Source: Heloderma charlesbogerti
Taxonomy: Eukaryota; Chordata; Lepidosauria; Squamata; Helodermatidae
Length of the DNA: 64,000 nucleotides
Reading direction: 5' to 3'
Assembly (NCBI GenBank): GCA_026122225.1
Contig: JANEZZ010002064.1
Coordinates: 806,001-870,000, forward strand
The notes under the pieces are model-generated. The model did no database searches and was not told the origin of the DNA. It saw only the letters and a list, made by a program, of their open reading frames with translations. The translations under genes were made by a program, and so were the position numbers. Positions 10,335 through 21,059 of this stretch are shown here, in pieces. The stretch's first letter is position 1; each line of letters opens with the position of its first letter.

Positions 10335-11460
10335 CAGGGCAGTTTGCAAAGAGAATAAATCAATTAACATGTGAATACAAACAAATATAGTAAGCTGAAA
10401 GCCAGAAAATCATAAAATCAGCATAAAAGAACTCATCAGGATTAATATTGTATCTAAAACGCCCAGAAAAATAAGGTCTTCACCTGGCACCAAACAGGCC
10501 TAGGATTTTGCTGTGTGTCTCCAGAATTCTGTCCTTCGAAGGAAAAAGGCACTTGCAGAGGCTGACCAGTTCTAACCATTCCATACATTACATTCGTTAG
10601 GTATACACTGAACACATTTAGAGCACTCCAAAACAAAACATTTTAAAATCTGTTTATTTAGAAATGTTTAACTCTATACAATTTTAATTTTTAAATCTAT
10701 AAATGTATAAACTGGATGGGCTAGTGGTGGTCATTTGTTTTGTTTTGAGTGCTGTATCATGTGCATTGCATCGCCTCCATGATTCAGAATTTTAAAGCAT
10801 ACACCCCAGAATATAAAGGGTGAATGTGACAAACAGGTGTTTTGAAACACTGATATCATACAAGTACATTGATGCAGATTGGCTACAGCTCAACCCACAT
10901 TTGTTGTTGATGCAGTGTGTAAATTCGCCTTAGGCTAGAGGAAACAGTGTTTAAAACTGTGTCCCAGTCCAACCCTAATTATGGGTAAGTAGTCCTGGGA
11001 GCCCAGGATGGGGCTCCATAACCCATGTATATCAACAGATCCTGCCAGCAAATGCAATACAGCCTGCACAACCATTGCACTAAGATGGAAAGGTGCATCT
11101 TATATACATTTACATTTGTAACCACTCTGCCCAGAAGGCTGCTTCCTCATGTGGGTGGATCTCCCTTCCTGGTTGAGGGCAGAGGCATTCTGTGAACAAA
11201 ACTCTTTTGGTATGTTCATTTGCCACAAGGTGGCAGAAAGGTATCATCTTCCACTGCTTCTACAATAGTTTATTATTCTGCCTTCCCCTGGTAGCCTCTT
11301 TCTCTCCTAAGATCGCAAATACAGCCATTAGAGATAAAAGGCACTGGGGAATTTACAATATTTGCTTAACCCACTGCTCTCACAGTAAGAATATAGCTGC
11401 TAAAACTGCTCTGTGTTTAAGGCCTCCTCTGTGGTGAAGCTCATAACTGTAATGAGTGCT
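10335..11460. other. Intergenic stretch, no recognised feature
   Basis: A+T-rich sequence without convincing coding frames, splice signals or repeats that I can name. It lies between the divergent RAB5IF and MYL9 promoters. Confidence 0.35.
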
Positions 11461-11479
11461 GAAGCTCATAACCGTATCT

Positions 11480-12208
11480 GTTGTTGTTCAGTCGTTAAGT
11501 CGTGTCCGACTCTTGGTGATCCCATGGACCATAGCACACCAGGCCTTCCTGTCCTCCGCTCTCTCCCAGAGTGTGCTCAAGTTCATATTCATTGCATCGG
11601 TGATGCTATCCAGCCATCTCATCCTCTGCCATCCCCTTCTCCTTTTGCCTTCGATCTTTCCCAGCATCAGGGTCTTTTCCAGGGAATTTTCTCTTCGCAT
11701 TAGGTGGCCAAAATATCTGAGCTTCAGCTTCAGTATCTGTCCTTCCAATGAGCAGTCAGGGTTGATTTCCTTTAGGATGGACTGATTTGACCTCCTTGCA
11801 GTCCAGGGGACTTGTAGGAGTCTTCTCCAGCACCACAGTTCGAACGCATCAATTCTTCAGGGCTCAGCCTTCCTTACAGTCCAGCTCTCACAGCCATATG
11901 TTGCTACTGGGAAAACCATAGCTTTGATTAGATGGACCTTTGTCGGCAAGGTGATGTCTCTGCTTCTTACTATGCTGTCTAGGTTTGCCATAGCTTTCCT
12001 CCCAAGGAGCAAGCGTCTTTTAATTTCATGGGGTTTTATTGGCAAGAATATTGGAGTGGGTTGCCATTTCCTTCTCCAGTGGACCACATTTGGTCAGAAC
12101 TCTCCACCATGACCTGTCCGTCTTGGGTGGCTCTGCATGGCATAGCTTATGGCTTCACTGAGTTATGCAAGCCCCTTCGCCACAACAAGGCAGTGATCCA
12201 TGAAGGGG
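11480..12208 (-). mobile_element. BovB LINE with large internal deletion, both termini kept
   Basis: The lower-coordinate part (11480-12027) is the 3' end of BovB (reverse-transcriptase C-terminus and AAC tail). The upper part (about 12028-12208) is the extreme 5' end, matching 6110-6289 of the full-length copy. The two meet at CATGG, a sequence present at both parental positions. Flanks show a 12-bp target duplication, ATAACCGTATCT (11468-11479) versus ATAACTGTATCT (12209-12220), one mismatch. About 2.5 kb of the LINE body is missing, so it cannot be autonomous. Confidence 0.9.
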
Positions 12209-12519
12209 ATAACTGTATCTACAAGGCATCAAAGCCAAGCCTTCCTGTGGGCTTAGTTAAATAAAAAAACACCAACGCCTTCTGGGCCATGGAATGAGCT
12301 CTGTGTAGGAAAAGAACTGAAATACTTTGGACAGGAAAAAGCAATAAAAACTTATTAAGGGTCCAAACAAAAGAGGAGAGAGTACCCATCTGCCATAATG
12401 GCATTTTAGCAAAAGCCTCCTGAAACACACACCCTCTGGAAAAATATATTTCCTTAGTGTGTTTACAGGTTATGCTGTCTACTGAATTTTTACCTGATAC
12501 TGGAACTTATCCACCACCG

Positions 12520-12673
12520 GTGCAATCCTAAGCATGTTTATTCAGAAACAGTCCCACTGAGTTCATTGGAAAATACACTGTAATCCTCCTACACAAGTTT
12601 ACTCTGAACTAAGTCCCACTGAGTTCAATAGGGCTTATTCCCAAGTCAGTTGGTATAGGATTGCTGCCTAAAT
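12520..12673. mobile_element. Tandem pair of 80-90-bp AATCCTA-terminus palindromes
   Basis: It runs from 'ggtgcaatcctaagcatg' to 'ggtataggattgctgcctaa' and contains 'agtcccactgagttca' twice, which suggests two overlapping or nested copies of the family seen alone at 39713-39802. Confidence 0.6.
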
Positions 12674-12711
12674 GTAGTTGTTTTGATGGCACAATGATTT
12701 ACCATAGGGAT

Positions 12712-12828
12712 GGGGAAACCTGTCGCCCTCCAGATGTTGTTGGACTGCATCTCCCTCACCATTGGCTATGCTGACTGGGGCTGACGGGAGTTGTAGTCCA
12801 ACAGCTTCTGGAGGGTCACACATTCTGC
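12712..12828. mobile_element. Short hAT-like palindromic MITE
   Basis: 'gccctccagatgttgttggac' pairs with 'agtccaacagcttctggag' around the central 'tcaccattggctatgctgac'. Same family as 16207-16335. Confidence 0.7.
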
Positions 12829-13014
12829 TTTACCAACTTACGCAGGAACTGGATCAGAGAGTTGGTGTTGTGTAGTGGTTCAGAATAGGACCATCACACA
12901 ATTAAAAAGCTAATCAATTACTCATTTGGGTTTTAATAAACGAATCTTAAGTCTACATATATGTGCATATTAATAAACAGCAGTTCTAAAGGAGAGGAGA
13001 AAAAAGTATACTTA

Positions 13015-13147
13015 GGGTGCAATCTTATGCATGTTTAGACAGAAAGAAGTCCTACGACTCCCAGCATTCTCTAGTCAATATGGCTGGCTGGGGAATGCTG
13101 GGAATTGTAGGACTTTTTTCTGTCTAAACATGCATCAGATTGCGCAC
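13015..13147. mobile_element. 133-bp palindrome flanked by TTA
   Basis: The arms are 'gggtgcaatcttatgcatg' with 'tttagacagaaagaagtcct' on the left and their mirror images on the right ('aggacttttttctgtctaaa', 'catgcatcagattgcgcac'). TTA flanks both ends (13012-13014 and 13148-13150). The termini match the CpG-rich family at 35835-36225 although the interiors differ. Confidence 0.8.
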
Positions 13148-13149
13148 TT

Positions 13150-13925
13150 ACTTTGTTCTAGTATCAGCTCATGTTGCAGCAGTAGTGATGCATGACAAAT
13201 TCATTTCAGTCCATTTTTGAACAGGATTTATGCAGTTTGCTCCTTCCAGACCAAACATGGTCTTGGTCACAATCTGTGGTCGAAGTCTGTATATTTCTAA
13301 ACTCAAAATGTGATTCACGGACCCCCCCCCCCACACATACATTCAACAGTATGGGCACATTTGGAAAATGTGCATGAAAAAATGCACACTTTTGAAAAAT
13401 GCACACAAATATGCTTTAATCAATGGGACAAGAATGCATATATTTCAAAGAGGCACACAATTCATGTGTACATTTGGAAATATACACACAGAAATATGGA
13501 TGGATTTTCATACAAAAAGGAAAAAAAACCAAAGCTCACAATCTGATACAAGCTTGAGTCAGAACAAGCTTCAAGATGGAATTTGGAGAACTTATACTGA
13601 CAGCCCTATGCAGAAGGCACCATTTTAAAGGAACATTCCTACTACACACCAGCCTTTTCTGAAATGGTACCTTCCCTGTGCAGTTTTTCTGAGTAACCCA
13701 TTTTTGTAAAGTCTCCTACCCAATTAACCCCAAATTAGCTCCTTTAACTAGGGCTGTCTCCGATTAAAATGGGAGACACCATTTTAATCAATCAAAAGAT
13801 GTTAAATTAAGTCATCTAGCTGATAGATTGAGTAGCAGGACAAACCTGCGCATGTTTTCCTAGGAGTAACTGCTATATGCTATTCAGTGGGGCTTTTCCC
13901 CAGAAAAGCATGTACAAGACTTCAT
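13150..13925. other. Intergenic stretch, no recognised gene
   Basis: It has a run of C at 13322-13332 and a segment at about 13350-13500 with repeated 'aatgcacac' and 'tttggaaa' motifs that looks like an old dispersed repeat. The open frames over it are low-complexity reads of the repeat. Confidence 0.35.
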
Positions 13926-14026
13926 CCTAACTGGGCAGTCCTAAACATGTCTACTCTAAACTAAACCCCATTGAGCTCAATGGGATTTATTCCCAGGTAA
14001 GTGTATATAGGATTGCAGCCTTAGTA
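13926..14026. mobile_element. 80-90-bp AATCCTA-terminus palindrome
   Basis: 'gtctactctaaactaaaccc' and 'ttgagctcaatgggatttat' lead into the right terminus 'tataggattgcagcc', followed by TTA. It lies immediately before the CpG-rich member at 14063-14462. Confidence 0.6.
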
Positions 14027-14062
14027 ATAAACTCACTAGGGGTTTAGTTTAGAGTAGACATA

Positions 14063-14462
14063 GTGCAATCCTATGGCCACTAGATAGTGGCTAGATGGCC
14101 ATAGGATAGTTCGATTCTGGGAACTGTCAGTTCCCACAACGCAACCTCCCCACCCCGCCCCCTCATAGGCAGCATGGATCATCCTCGGGCTACACGCTCA
14201 GAAGAGCAGTGTGGAGTGGGGCGAAAGGGGGCATTCCTGAGGGTGGGGACGGCAGAAGTGCCAGTACAGTGTTTCCTATGTGTCGTCCAGCTCCCCCCTG
14301 CCTCAGAAGTTGTGTGGCTAGGCAGCCAAATCAGCCATCTAGCCGCAAACACAGGGCAGCTGGAGCATGGAGGAGAAGTTCTCCATGCTCTGCCCACCCT
14401 GCATTGGAATGGCGGTCACCTCTGAGTTCAGAGGCGACTGCCTATCCACATAGGATTGCTCC
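14063..14462. mobile_element. CpG-rich ~400-bp non-autonomous element, copy 1
   Basis: The left terminus 'gtgcaatcctatggccac' and the right terminus 'ccacataggattgctcc' are inverted copies. The right end is followed by TTA and the left preceded by ATA. The interior is G+C rich with CpG, unlike the surrounding A+T-rich DNA, and carries the 'gggcagctggagcatgga' and 'gaggcgactgcctatcc' blocks shared by four other copies in the window. Confidence 0.75.
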
Positions 14463-14702
14463 TTAAGTGGTGCAAGTCTGTCAGACTCAACCCCCTGTAA
14501 TAGGCAGACAATAATACTGACCAACCTTACAGGGTTGTTACAAAATTTAATTATTTATGTGAAGTGTTAGGAATACACTAAAGCAGAAATGGGTAGAATT
14601 CCAGCTTGTGGAATCTACTTTGGTTTTACTACAATCCCAAGATTCACAACTCCGAACTGCATGCAAAATAGTGGCAGGGGGTGCAGGGATGGTGATGGAG
14701 AC

Positions 14703-14970
14703 CAGGGCTGGCCGTACCATGAGGCAGAGTTAGGCAGTCGCCTCAGGCAACAGATTTTGGGTGTTATGGAATGGTAGCAAATTGTTATTTACTTTGTTTT
14801 TATTGTATTTCTACTGCCAGGGATGGGGAGAGGTACATATGGGATTTTCTGCCTCCTGTACCAAAATAGCATGGCTGGCTTTGGATAGTATGCACCTCGA
14901 CTTGGGTTAGGTGGGTGAGGTGCCATTTGCTGTTCTGCCTCAGGCAACAAAATGTCTTGAGCCGGCCCAG
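14703..14970. mobile_element. hAT-like non-autonomous element with 8-bp duplication
   Basis: The ends are CAGGGCTGGCC and GAGCCGGCCCAG, and the subterminal inverted blocks read 'gaggcagagttaggcag' and 'ctgcctcaggcaacaaa'. The flanks are ATGGAGAC (14695-14702) and ATGGAGAT (14971-14978), seven of eight identical. This is the pattern of hAT superfamily insertions. A second copy is at 54975-55226. Confidence 0.85.
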
Positions 14971-15394
14971 ATGGAGATGGATCTAAAATGGTGGCTCAGG
15001 AGCACAGTCAGTTCCTTACTCCATCCCATGAGCTTGACTTGTATATAAAAGTGCAATTTTTCACTTGTGTTAGAACAAATCATAGATTCTAAGTGTCTAC
15101 TTGGGGCAGGGGACCTTTTCATTGTTGCTGTTTTAAAGAGTCTCTTGTCTATCTTCAGCAAATCATTCAGCAATCTACCAGTAAATTGCCATCTATCTAT
15201 TGCCTACCCCTGCTGTAAAGCACTATATAAATGATAAATATGATGATGATCTATCTTTGTATCCATCTACTGAATTCTGATATTCTGAAAATGTGTTTCT
15301 GAAGAAATGGTAAGGAGAGATCACCATTTATTTATTGCAAATCTTTGCCTTTCACCTTTACATATTTTTCAAGGCACCCTGACAAAGCATGACA

Positions 15395-15545
15395 ATACCT
15401 ATTTATTTATTTATTTACTTACTTACTTAATCGCCCATCTGGCTGGTCACCCAGCCACTCTGGGCGATGTACAGCAATACAACAGTTTTAAAACAATAAA
15501 ATTCTACATTAAAACATCATATTTCTAAAAATACCCTAACCCACC
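15395..15545 (-). repeat. LINE/SINE 3' tail fragment (minus orientation)
   Basis: It starts with a (TATT)n/(ACTT)n tail followed by 'cgcccatctggctggtcacc' and 'ccactctgggcgatgtaca', the reverse complement of a typical squamate CR1/L2-type 3' end. Only the 3' end is present. Confidence 0.55.
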
Positions 15546-15855
15546 CCAAATGCCTGCCTGAACAACCATGTTTTTAATGCGTGGTAGAAGCTCATTAATT
15601 TCTATGTAGAAATTAGCTTCAATATTTTGAAGTGATTATTTTTAAAATACTTTGCCTGGTATTCCATCAAACTCCATGGAGATAGCTTGCTTAGTAGCAG
15701 ATGACAAACAAAATTAGTTTGACATATTTTTATCTCGCCTTTTAATCCAAAATGTCCAATGCAGCAAGCAATATAAAACAGTAAAAATAGTTAAATGGAT
15801 GCTTCTGTCGATACTGTGTTGTGACAACATTTTGTTGTAATGTTTAGTGATTAAT

Positions 15856-15990
15856 AGTGCAATCCTAGATGGGTCTACTCTGAGGAAAGCCACACTGATT
15901 TCAATGGGACTTACTCCCGAGTGCATATAACTTTGCATTAGGCTATAATCCTATACTCGGTTTCCAGGTAGTAATTGCTATTGAACTCAA
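15856..15990. mobile_element. AATCCTA-terminus palindrome(s)
   Basis: 'gtgcaatcctagatgggtct' leads into 'cactgatttcaatgggactt' and 'ggctataatcctatactcgg', the arrangement of the 80-90-bp palindromic family, with a second partial copy overlapping. Confidence 0.5.
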
Positions 15991-16206
15991 TCAAGCTTGT
16001 GTCTGAGTAGACCCACCTAAGATTGGACTGGTAATGTTGTTTTTATTGACTTTTAACTAGATTGTTAGTCCCTTTGAATATAATATATAGAAAAAATTGG
16101 TTATTAATATAGTTAAATGAATACAAGTTTTAAGCTAAAGAACTCATGCAGAGCAGTATATATTCTACAGTGGGGGTGTTTTTTTAATCTAGCCCTACAT
16201 CTAAGT

Positions 16207-16335
16207 CAGCCTCCCCCAACCTGGTTCCCTCCAGATGTGTTGGGACTACAACTCTCATCATCTTCAGCCAGTATGCTGACTATAACTGGGAGTTATAGTC
16301 CAACACATCTGGAGGGCACCAGGCTGGGGAGGCTG
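16207..16335. mobile_element. Short hAT-like MITE with clear 8-bp duplication
   Basis: The termini 'cagcctcccccaacctgg' and 'ccaggctggggaggctg' are inverted copies, and the inner arms 'ccctccagatgtgttggga' and 'ccaacacatctggaggg' extend the palindrome. The flanks ATCTAAGT (16199-16206) and ACCTAAGT (16336-16343) match at seven of eight bases. The CAG-start termini and 8-bp duplication identify this abundant family as hAT-like. Confidence 0.85.
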
Positions 16336-16789
16336 ACCTAAGTTCCCAAGAAATTTTGCTCCCTGAGGCGAAGGACAAGATGGAACCCCTTTCCATTCCG
16401 TGCACGAAAGACAACTGGAGTGGCAGCTGCAGCTCTCTTGAACACTGGGAATGGGACAGCATCCTCCTCTGCACTGGAAGGCAACAGGCTAGCTTAGGGA
16501 GTGGAGGGTAGGCTGCATAGCACATTCAGATCTCTCTTCCAACACCCTGCTGCCACCTCCCACCATCTGGTGCCTGAGGCAACTGCCTCACTCTGCCTAA
16601 TGGTAGGCCCGGCACTGCCTACATAAGTTCTGACTAGGGACGTTGTAGTGTTCCTAGATCCAAGGTACACAGAGTTCAGGCTTGGATGTTTGGGACAAGC
16701 TTGGGACAAGCAGGTGAAATTCAGTACGAAAAACAAAGTACTCAAGAGCAGTGTTGGGCATGGGGCAGGGAAAGATTCTGTCACTCAAG

Positions 16790-16868
16790 GCACAATCCTA
16801 TGCGTGTTTGCCAGCTGGTTGGCTGGGGCATGCTGGGAGCTGTAGGCCTTTTTTCTGTCTAAACACCC
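16790..16868. mobile_element. Partial TTTAGACAGAAA-type palindrome
   Basis: Left end 'cacaatcctatgcgtg', then 'ttggctggggcatgctggga' and 'ttttctgtctaaacaccc', so much of the left arm is missing. It abuts the CpG-rich element at 16872, sharing one TTA. Confidence 0.6.
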
Positions 16869-16871
16869 TTA

Positions 16872-17234
16872 GGGCGCAATCCTATGCAGATAGGTGACCA
16901 CCTAACCAATGCAGGGCAGGAGAAGCATGGAGGGGATCATTCCCTCCGCGCTCCTCCTGCCCTGAATTTTCGGCTAGACAGGAGGGCAGAGTGGGGGAAG
17001 AGGCTGCCATATGACACATAGGATGTGTCGTACAGGTATGTCCACCCTCCCCGCCCCAGAACGCCCCATGGCACGCCCTGTTTTGGCCACTCCGTGCTCC
17101 TCTTGTGAGCACTGAGGACGGGGCTTCTCCACGCTGCCTGTGAGGCAGCACAGAAGGGGGGAAGGTCGGTTCTCCAGAAAACAAGATATTCTATGGCCAT
17201 CTAACCACTGACTAGCGGCCATAGGATTGCTCCC
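16872..17234. mobile_element. CpG-rich ~360-bp non-autonomous element, copy 2
   Basis: Left terminus 'gggcgcaatcctatgcag' (TTA before it) and right terminus 'ggccataggattgctccc' (TTC after it). The interior shows the 'cagggcaggagaagcatgga', 'acaggtatgtccaccctccc' and 'ctgaggacggggcttctcc' blocks seen in the other copies. No transposase frame is present. Confidence 0.8.
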
Positions 17235-17284
17235 TTCATGCATTTACTCACACAGGGGTATAGGAAAAAATGCAACTGGTGATG

Positions 17285-18060
17285 CCAATTGCAGCAGGAT
17301 AAGAAAGATATTGACAAACAGGAACCTGACCAGAGGAGTATGACAAAAATAGTAAGAAACTGGAGACCAAGTCCTATGAGGAATGGTTGGAGGGGCTGGG
17401 TGTGTTTAGCCCGGAGAAGAGATTATTAAGAGATGATATGACATCCATCTCAAAAGCTCAGAGCAAATGCATTTTCTGTTGTTTCAGAACGACAGACCCA
17501 AATCAGCAAATTCAAGTTACAAGAAAGGAGATTTGGGCTAAATGTTATGAAGATATGAGCAGTCTGACAGTGCAACAGACTGCCTTGGAAGGTTAGGGAC
17601 TCTTCTTCATTATAGGTTTTAAGCAGAGGCCAGATGGCTGGCATTGCTGCATTGTAGCACTGGATTTCCTGCATTGGCAGGCAGCTGGACTAGATCATGG
17701 GTGCAGAAGCTCAGGCCCTGGGGGCCATATCTGCCCCTCTGGTCTTCCCCAGATAGTCCTGCCCCCATTCCCCCAACCACAGATTGTTTTGTGGCTTCCC
17801 AGCTCTTGTGAAGCTTTTTTCCCACTCTAAAAGGCTAAAATGCCTGTCCTAAAGCTTTGTTCCTGGCAGGAAGAACATTACGTTAAAACATGCTGACAAT
17901 TTTTGTTTTTTGGTCCCACCGCTTTTGCTACTGGAACGCGGCCTCCAAGAGCTTCTCCAGAATGAAATTCGCCCCTTGGGCTGAAAGAGGTCCTGTACCC
18001 CTGAACTAGATGAACTTTAAGTTCTCTTCTAATGCTGTGATTCTATTATTCATTTCAAAG
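17285..18060 (+). mobile_element. CR1-type LINE 3' end, interrupted
   Basis: Blocks such as 'gtgtttagcccggagaagag', 'attcaagttacaagaaagga', 'gcaggcagctggactagat' and, after an insertion, 'ctaatgctgtgattctatt' follow the order of squamate/avian CR1 3' regions, ending in the ATTCTATG-type terminus. The coding part is decayed. A 308-bp element is inserted at 17696-18003. Confidence 0.75.
17696..18003. mobile_element. Non-autonomous hAT-like element inside CR1
   Basis: The segment interrupts the CR1 3' end and is flanked by GACTAGAT (17688-17695) and AACTAGAT (18004-18011), seven of eight identical and both part of the original CR1 sequence. Ends are 'catgggtgcagaagctc' and 'ggtcctgtacccctg'. 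No coding capacity. Confidence 0.75.
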
Positions 18061-18304
18061 GTCATTGTGCAGGTTATTTTTAAGTTACCAAAGAATAGGG
18101 TGAATGTGACAATATTCATGGGAGCCATCTACTTTTCTGAGAGAGTAACCCTCACAACTGCCTGTCTTGGTTAACAACATACAACCAACAGGGCTCCTGA
18201 ACCTTGCATAGTTGCGTTGTTCTAGACGTTTGGGGATTGGAATAGCTCAGGGAATGCCTTCTCTAATACAAAATTCCAGGGTTTAAAGATCTTCCAATGA
18301 CTCT

Positions 18305-18632
18305 GCTTCCATTCTCTCATGAGGTAACTGACATCTACCAGGCATAGGGCCTTTTCTGTGATTGCCCTAAAGCTGTTTAATACACTTCCTTGAAAAGTTT
18401 GGCTTCCATCCTGGCCTCTCTTCAGAAATAGGTTAAAACATAGTATTTTTGCTAGCTGTTTGGAACTAGTTGAGGCTAGTTTACTATCACTTTTATGAAT
18501 GTGTTTGCTTTTTACTTCATAGTTTGCTTAACATTGTTTAATTGGATCTATTATATTTTTAACACTCTTATCTTGTGCACCACATTGCGAATCTATGTGG
18601 AAAGGTGGGTAATAAATATTAATAAATAAATG
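18305..18632 (+). mobile_element. L2/CR1-clade LINE 3' remnant
   Basis: Decayed coding sequence for the extreme C-terminus of the LINE ORF ('gggccttttctgtgattgcc' and 'acacttccttgaaaagtttgg') is followed by a 3' UTR ending 'ggaaaggtgggtaataaata' with an (AATAAATA)n tail. Compare the better copy at 53347-54320. Confidence 0.7.
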
Positions 18633-18894
18633 GATAGATCAGCTATAATTGACTTGGGGGGAGGTTGTACTGGAATTGCCTGGATGGGGAACAGAGCTGA
18701 TCCTGCTGCCACCACCCACACAAGCAGACACACCATTTAATCTGCAAAAGCCTACCTTGAGCCTTATGGGTAGCCCGCCCACCTGAAAATCGCCCCGTGA
18801 CCTTCATGGTAATTAAGTTTGAAAAAAAGCCTCCCATTGGCTTCACTGGGTGGATTTTTTAAAACCCAAATTGCCACCTGAGGATATGAAGTGA

Positions 18895-18978
18895 GAGTTG
18901 TGTGTGTGTGTGTGTGTGTACACGTGTGTGTGTGTGAGTGGGGGGAGTGGGAGAATGTGTGTGTGTATGTATGTATGA
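18895..18978. repeat. (TG)n microsatellite
   Basis: Alternating TG runs at about 18897-18935 and 18956-18978, the second grading into (TATG)n. They stand beside the tandem duplication at 19100-19575. Confidence 0.85.
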
Positions 18979-19099
18979 GGACAGGCAGGCAGCCTAAAAG
19001 TTTTTGTGGGGGCTGCCCACAAAAGTAAGGTGGAGTTCACCTGGTTTGCAGGCCTTTAAAAGAAAAAATTGTAAACTGTTTTTTGTTTGTAAAAATTTT

Positions 19100-19575
19100 T
19101 AGGGGGGCAGAGAAATTTGGGGGGCAGCTCCCCAGCCCTCCCCCCCTCGCCTGCAGGCTGGAATGGATGTGTGTGTGTGTGTGTATGAGAGAGATGGGGG
19201 GTGTATGGGGGAGAGGGTGTGTGTGTGTATGTGATCCCACCCACTTTTTCCTTTGACCCCACCCACCACTAGCCTGCACCCTTGGAGGGTTAATCAGGAG
19301 GTAATGGGCTGTCGGGCTGACAAATGTCCCCCCCAAGCTTAAATATTAGGGGGCCAGAGAAATTGGGGGGCAGCTCCCCCCCCCCTCGCCTACATGCTGG
19401 AATGGATGTGTGTGTGTGTGTGAGTGAGAGAGATGGGGGGAATGTGTATGGGGGGAGAGGGGGTGTGTGTGTATGTGACCCGACCCACTTTTTCCTTTGA
19501 CCCCGCCCACCGCTGGCCGGCGCCCTTGGAGGCAATGGGCCGTCGGGCTGAAAAATGCCCCCGCCCCGCTTCGCT
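19100..19575. repeat. Tandem duplication of a ~235-bp TG-rich unit
   Basis: The two units share, in order, an 'agaaat' block with a G run, 'gctggaatggatgtgtgtgt', 'gagagatgggggg', 'cccactttttcctttgaccc' and 'aatgggc(t/c)gtcgggctga'. They start near 19101 and 19346 and differ by small indels. Antisense translations are His/Thr-rich only because of the CA repeats. The duplication borders the MYL9 CpG island. Confidence 0.8.
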
Positions 19576-20245
19576 TAAATATTGCTGAATGGTTGGAAAG
19601 ATCGCGGCAAAAAAGCGCGGAAAGAAGCGTGGCACAGAACTCTCGACTCATACAACTCCGCTCTTCAAAGCACGATCGATTATTAGCGACGGGCAGTTTT
19701 CGAAAATGTCACTGGGCCCGGCGTGGCTGGGTGCTCAGCCCACCGCGGCTGCGCTCCGGCTCTACGCCAGGAGGAGTCGGTGCAGGATGCAGGGGACGGT
19801 GTTCGCTTTAACGGGGTCGGGGGGCTGCGGGTACAGTGGAAGCTCACCGCTCCTGATTTCAGTCAACTTTCGTGTGCCTGCAACTGTTCTTATTCTTCCG
19901 TACAAGGAAGCAGCAGGGACCTCGGAATCCCGCAGGCGCACGCACTCAACGCCCGGTGCGCTGGGAAAGATACCAACGAGGCTAAAGCCCAAGAAGCAAA
20001 CTCCTCCCCCGCGCCCCCCCCCCCGGCTTTTAAAGAAACATATTTATACCTTTGTTTAGACTCCTGCCCCCAGCCGGCAAAAAAGCGGCTCCTTTGCACG
20101 CCTTGTACCCTTATAAAGGAAGCGGCCTCTTCATCCAGATCTGAGCTGCTGAACGCTCCTAAACGGCGAGGCCTCTGTCGCTGCTTTCCCCGCGCCGGGT
20201 ATGGTTTCATCTATATAAGGCAGAATTCGCTCTTTCCCCGCCCTC
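19500..20245 (+). promoter_or_regulatory. MYL9: MYL9 CpG-island promoter with TATA box
   Basis: CpG density rises sharply from about 19500 and falls after about 20650. A TATA box, TATATAAG, lies at 20212-20219 within CTATATAAGG (20211-20220), which is one base from the SRF consensus CC(A/T)6GG. Two other one-mismatch CArG-like sites are CCTTATAAAG (about 20109-20118) and CCTTGTATGG (20319-20328, downstream of the predicted start). MYL9 is an established SRF/myocardin-family target, so these sites are plausible but unproven. The plus-strand open frames crossing the region overlap the TATA box and are not considered genes. Confidence 0.65.
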
Positions 20246-20524
20246 CCCTTCTCCCAGTCCCGACTCCAGCGTCCCACAGCTTCGGGTGCCGCCACCCGCA
20301 CTGCTCGGCATTCTTTTGCCTTGTATGGCCAACTCCTTTGGGGTGGGAGGGAACGTTTTGGGCAAACGCTTATCCTCCATTGGCCGCCTCTGCCGCCCGA
20401 TCCCGCTCTTTCCCAAGCGAGGGCGATTAAAACAAACAGCTAGTTAATTTCACCTCTGTGCGGGGGATCGGAAAGCGCAGTTCGGTCTCGGGGGGCTTTT
20501 AACCGTTTCTCTCTTAACACCCAG
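20245..20524 (+). other. MYL9: MYL9 exon 1 (5' UTR, predicted)
   Basis: The start is inferred from the TATA box about 30 bp upstream and is approximate. The end is a strong donor, CAG|GTAAGA, at 20524/20525. Mammalian MYL9 also begins with a non-coding exon separated by a long intron from the start-codon exon. The matching acceptor is at 35323, giving an intron of about 14.8 kb. No transcript evidence is available here. Confidence 0.6.
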
Positions 20525-20832
20525 GTAAGAGCCCTTCCTTTGGTTTCCCTTTAACAAGGCTCCGGGAGCGGGTGGCTGGTTGGCTGAGGAGAGACTTCCC
20601 GCGGGCAAAGCAAACGGGGCGGACGAGGATGGGTGATGACTGGTCCACCTATAGCACACGCGGGTGGAGTCACTGCCGTGTACCGTTTAATAGGTTTAAT
20701 TCTATCGCCAGAGGCTTGAATCGGGAGAAATGATTTTTTTTATCGCATTGTATGTGTTAATTGGCGTACCTAGCGCCAGGATGTTTGTGTTGTCAGCAAC
20801 AACTGCATTATGAATTATGAAACTGTTTTATT

Positions 20833-20922
20833 GCGTGTTGTTTGGTTTTAGTTTTTGTGAACCGCCCAGAGAGCTTCGGCTATTGGGCGGTATAGAAATG
20901 AAATAAATAAATAAATAAATAT
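20833..20922 (+). repeat. L2-clade LINE 3' tail
   Basis: 'gtgaaccgcccagagagctt' then 'ggctattgggcggtataga' and an (AATA)n tail, nearly identical to the 3' end of the longer LINE at 53347-54320. 5'-truncated to about 90 bp. Confidence 0.8.
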
Positions 20923-21059
20923 GAATGGCCACCGTTAATAATGTGATTGCCACTATCAGTACTTTCTGCATTTAATGTCCTTCAGACCTCTCTGTTCACA
21001 ATCCCACCCCATCCTACCCCACCACTCCCCATATGAACCATATCTGAAATTCTCCATAA

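Noticed and set aside
19037..19651. His/Thr-rich antisense proteins
   Set aside because: They are translations of the CA/TG microsatellite in a tandem duplication.
19723..20430. 235-codon plus-strand frame in the CpG island
   Set aside because: It spans the MYL9 TATA box and predicted start site, has no recognisable domain, and long frames are expected in CpG-rich DNA.
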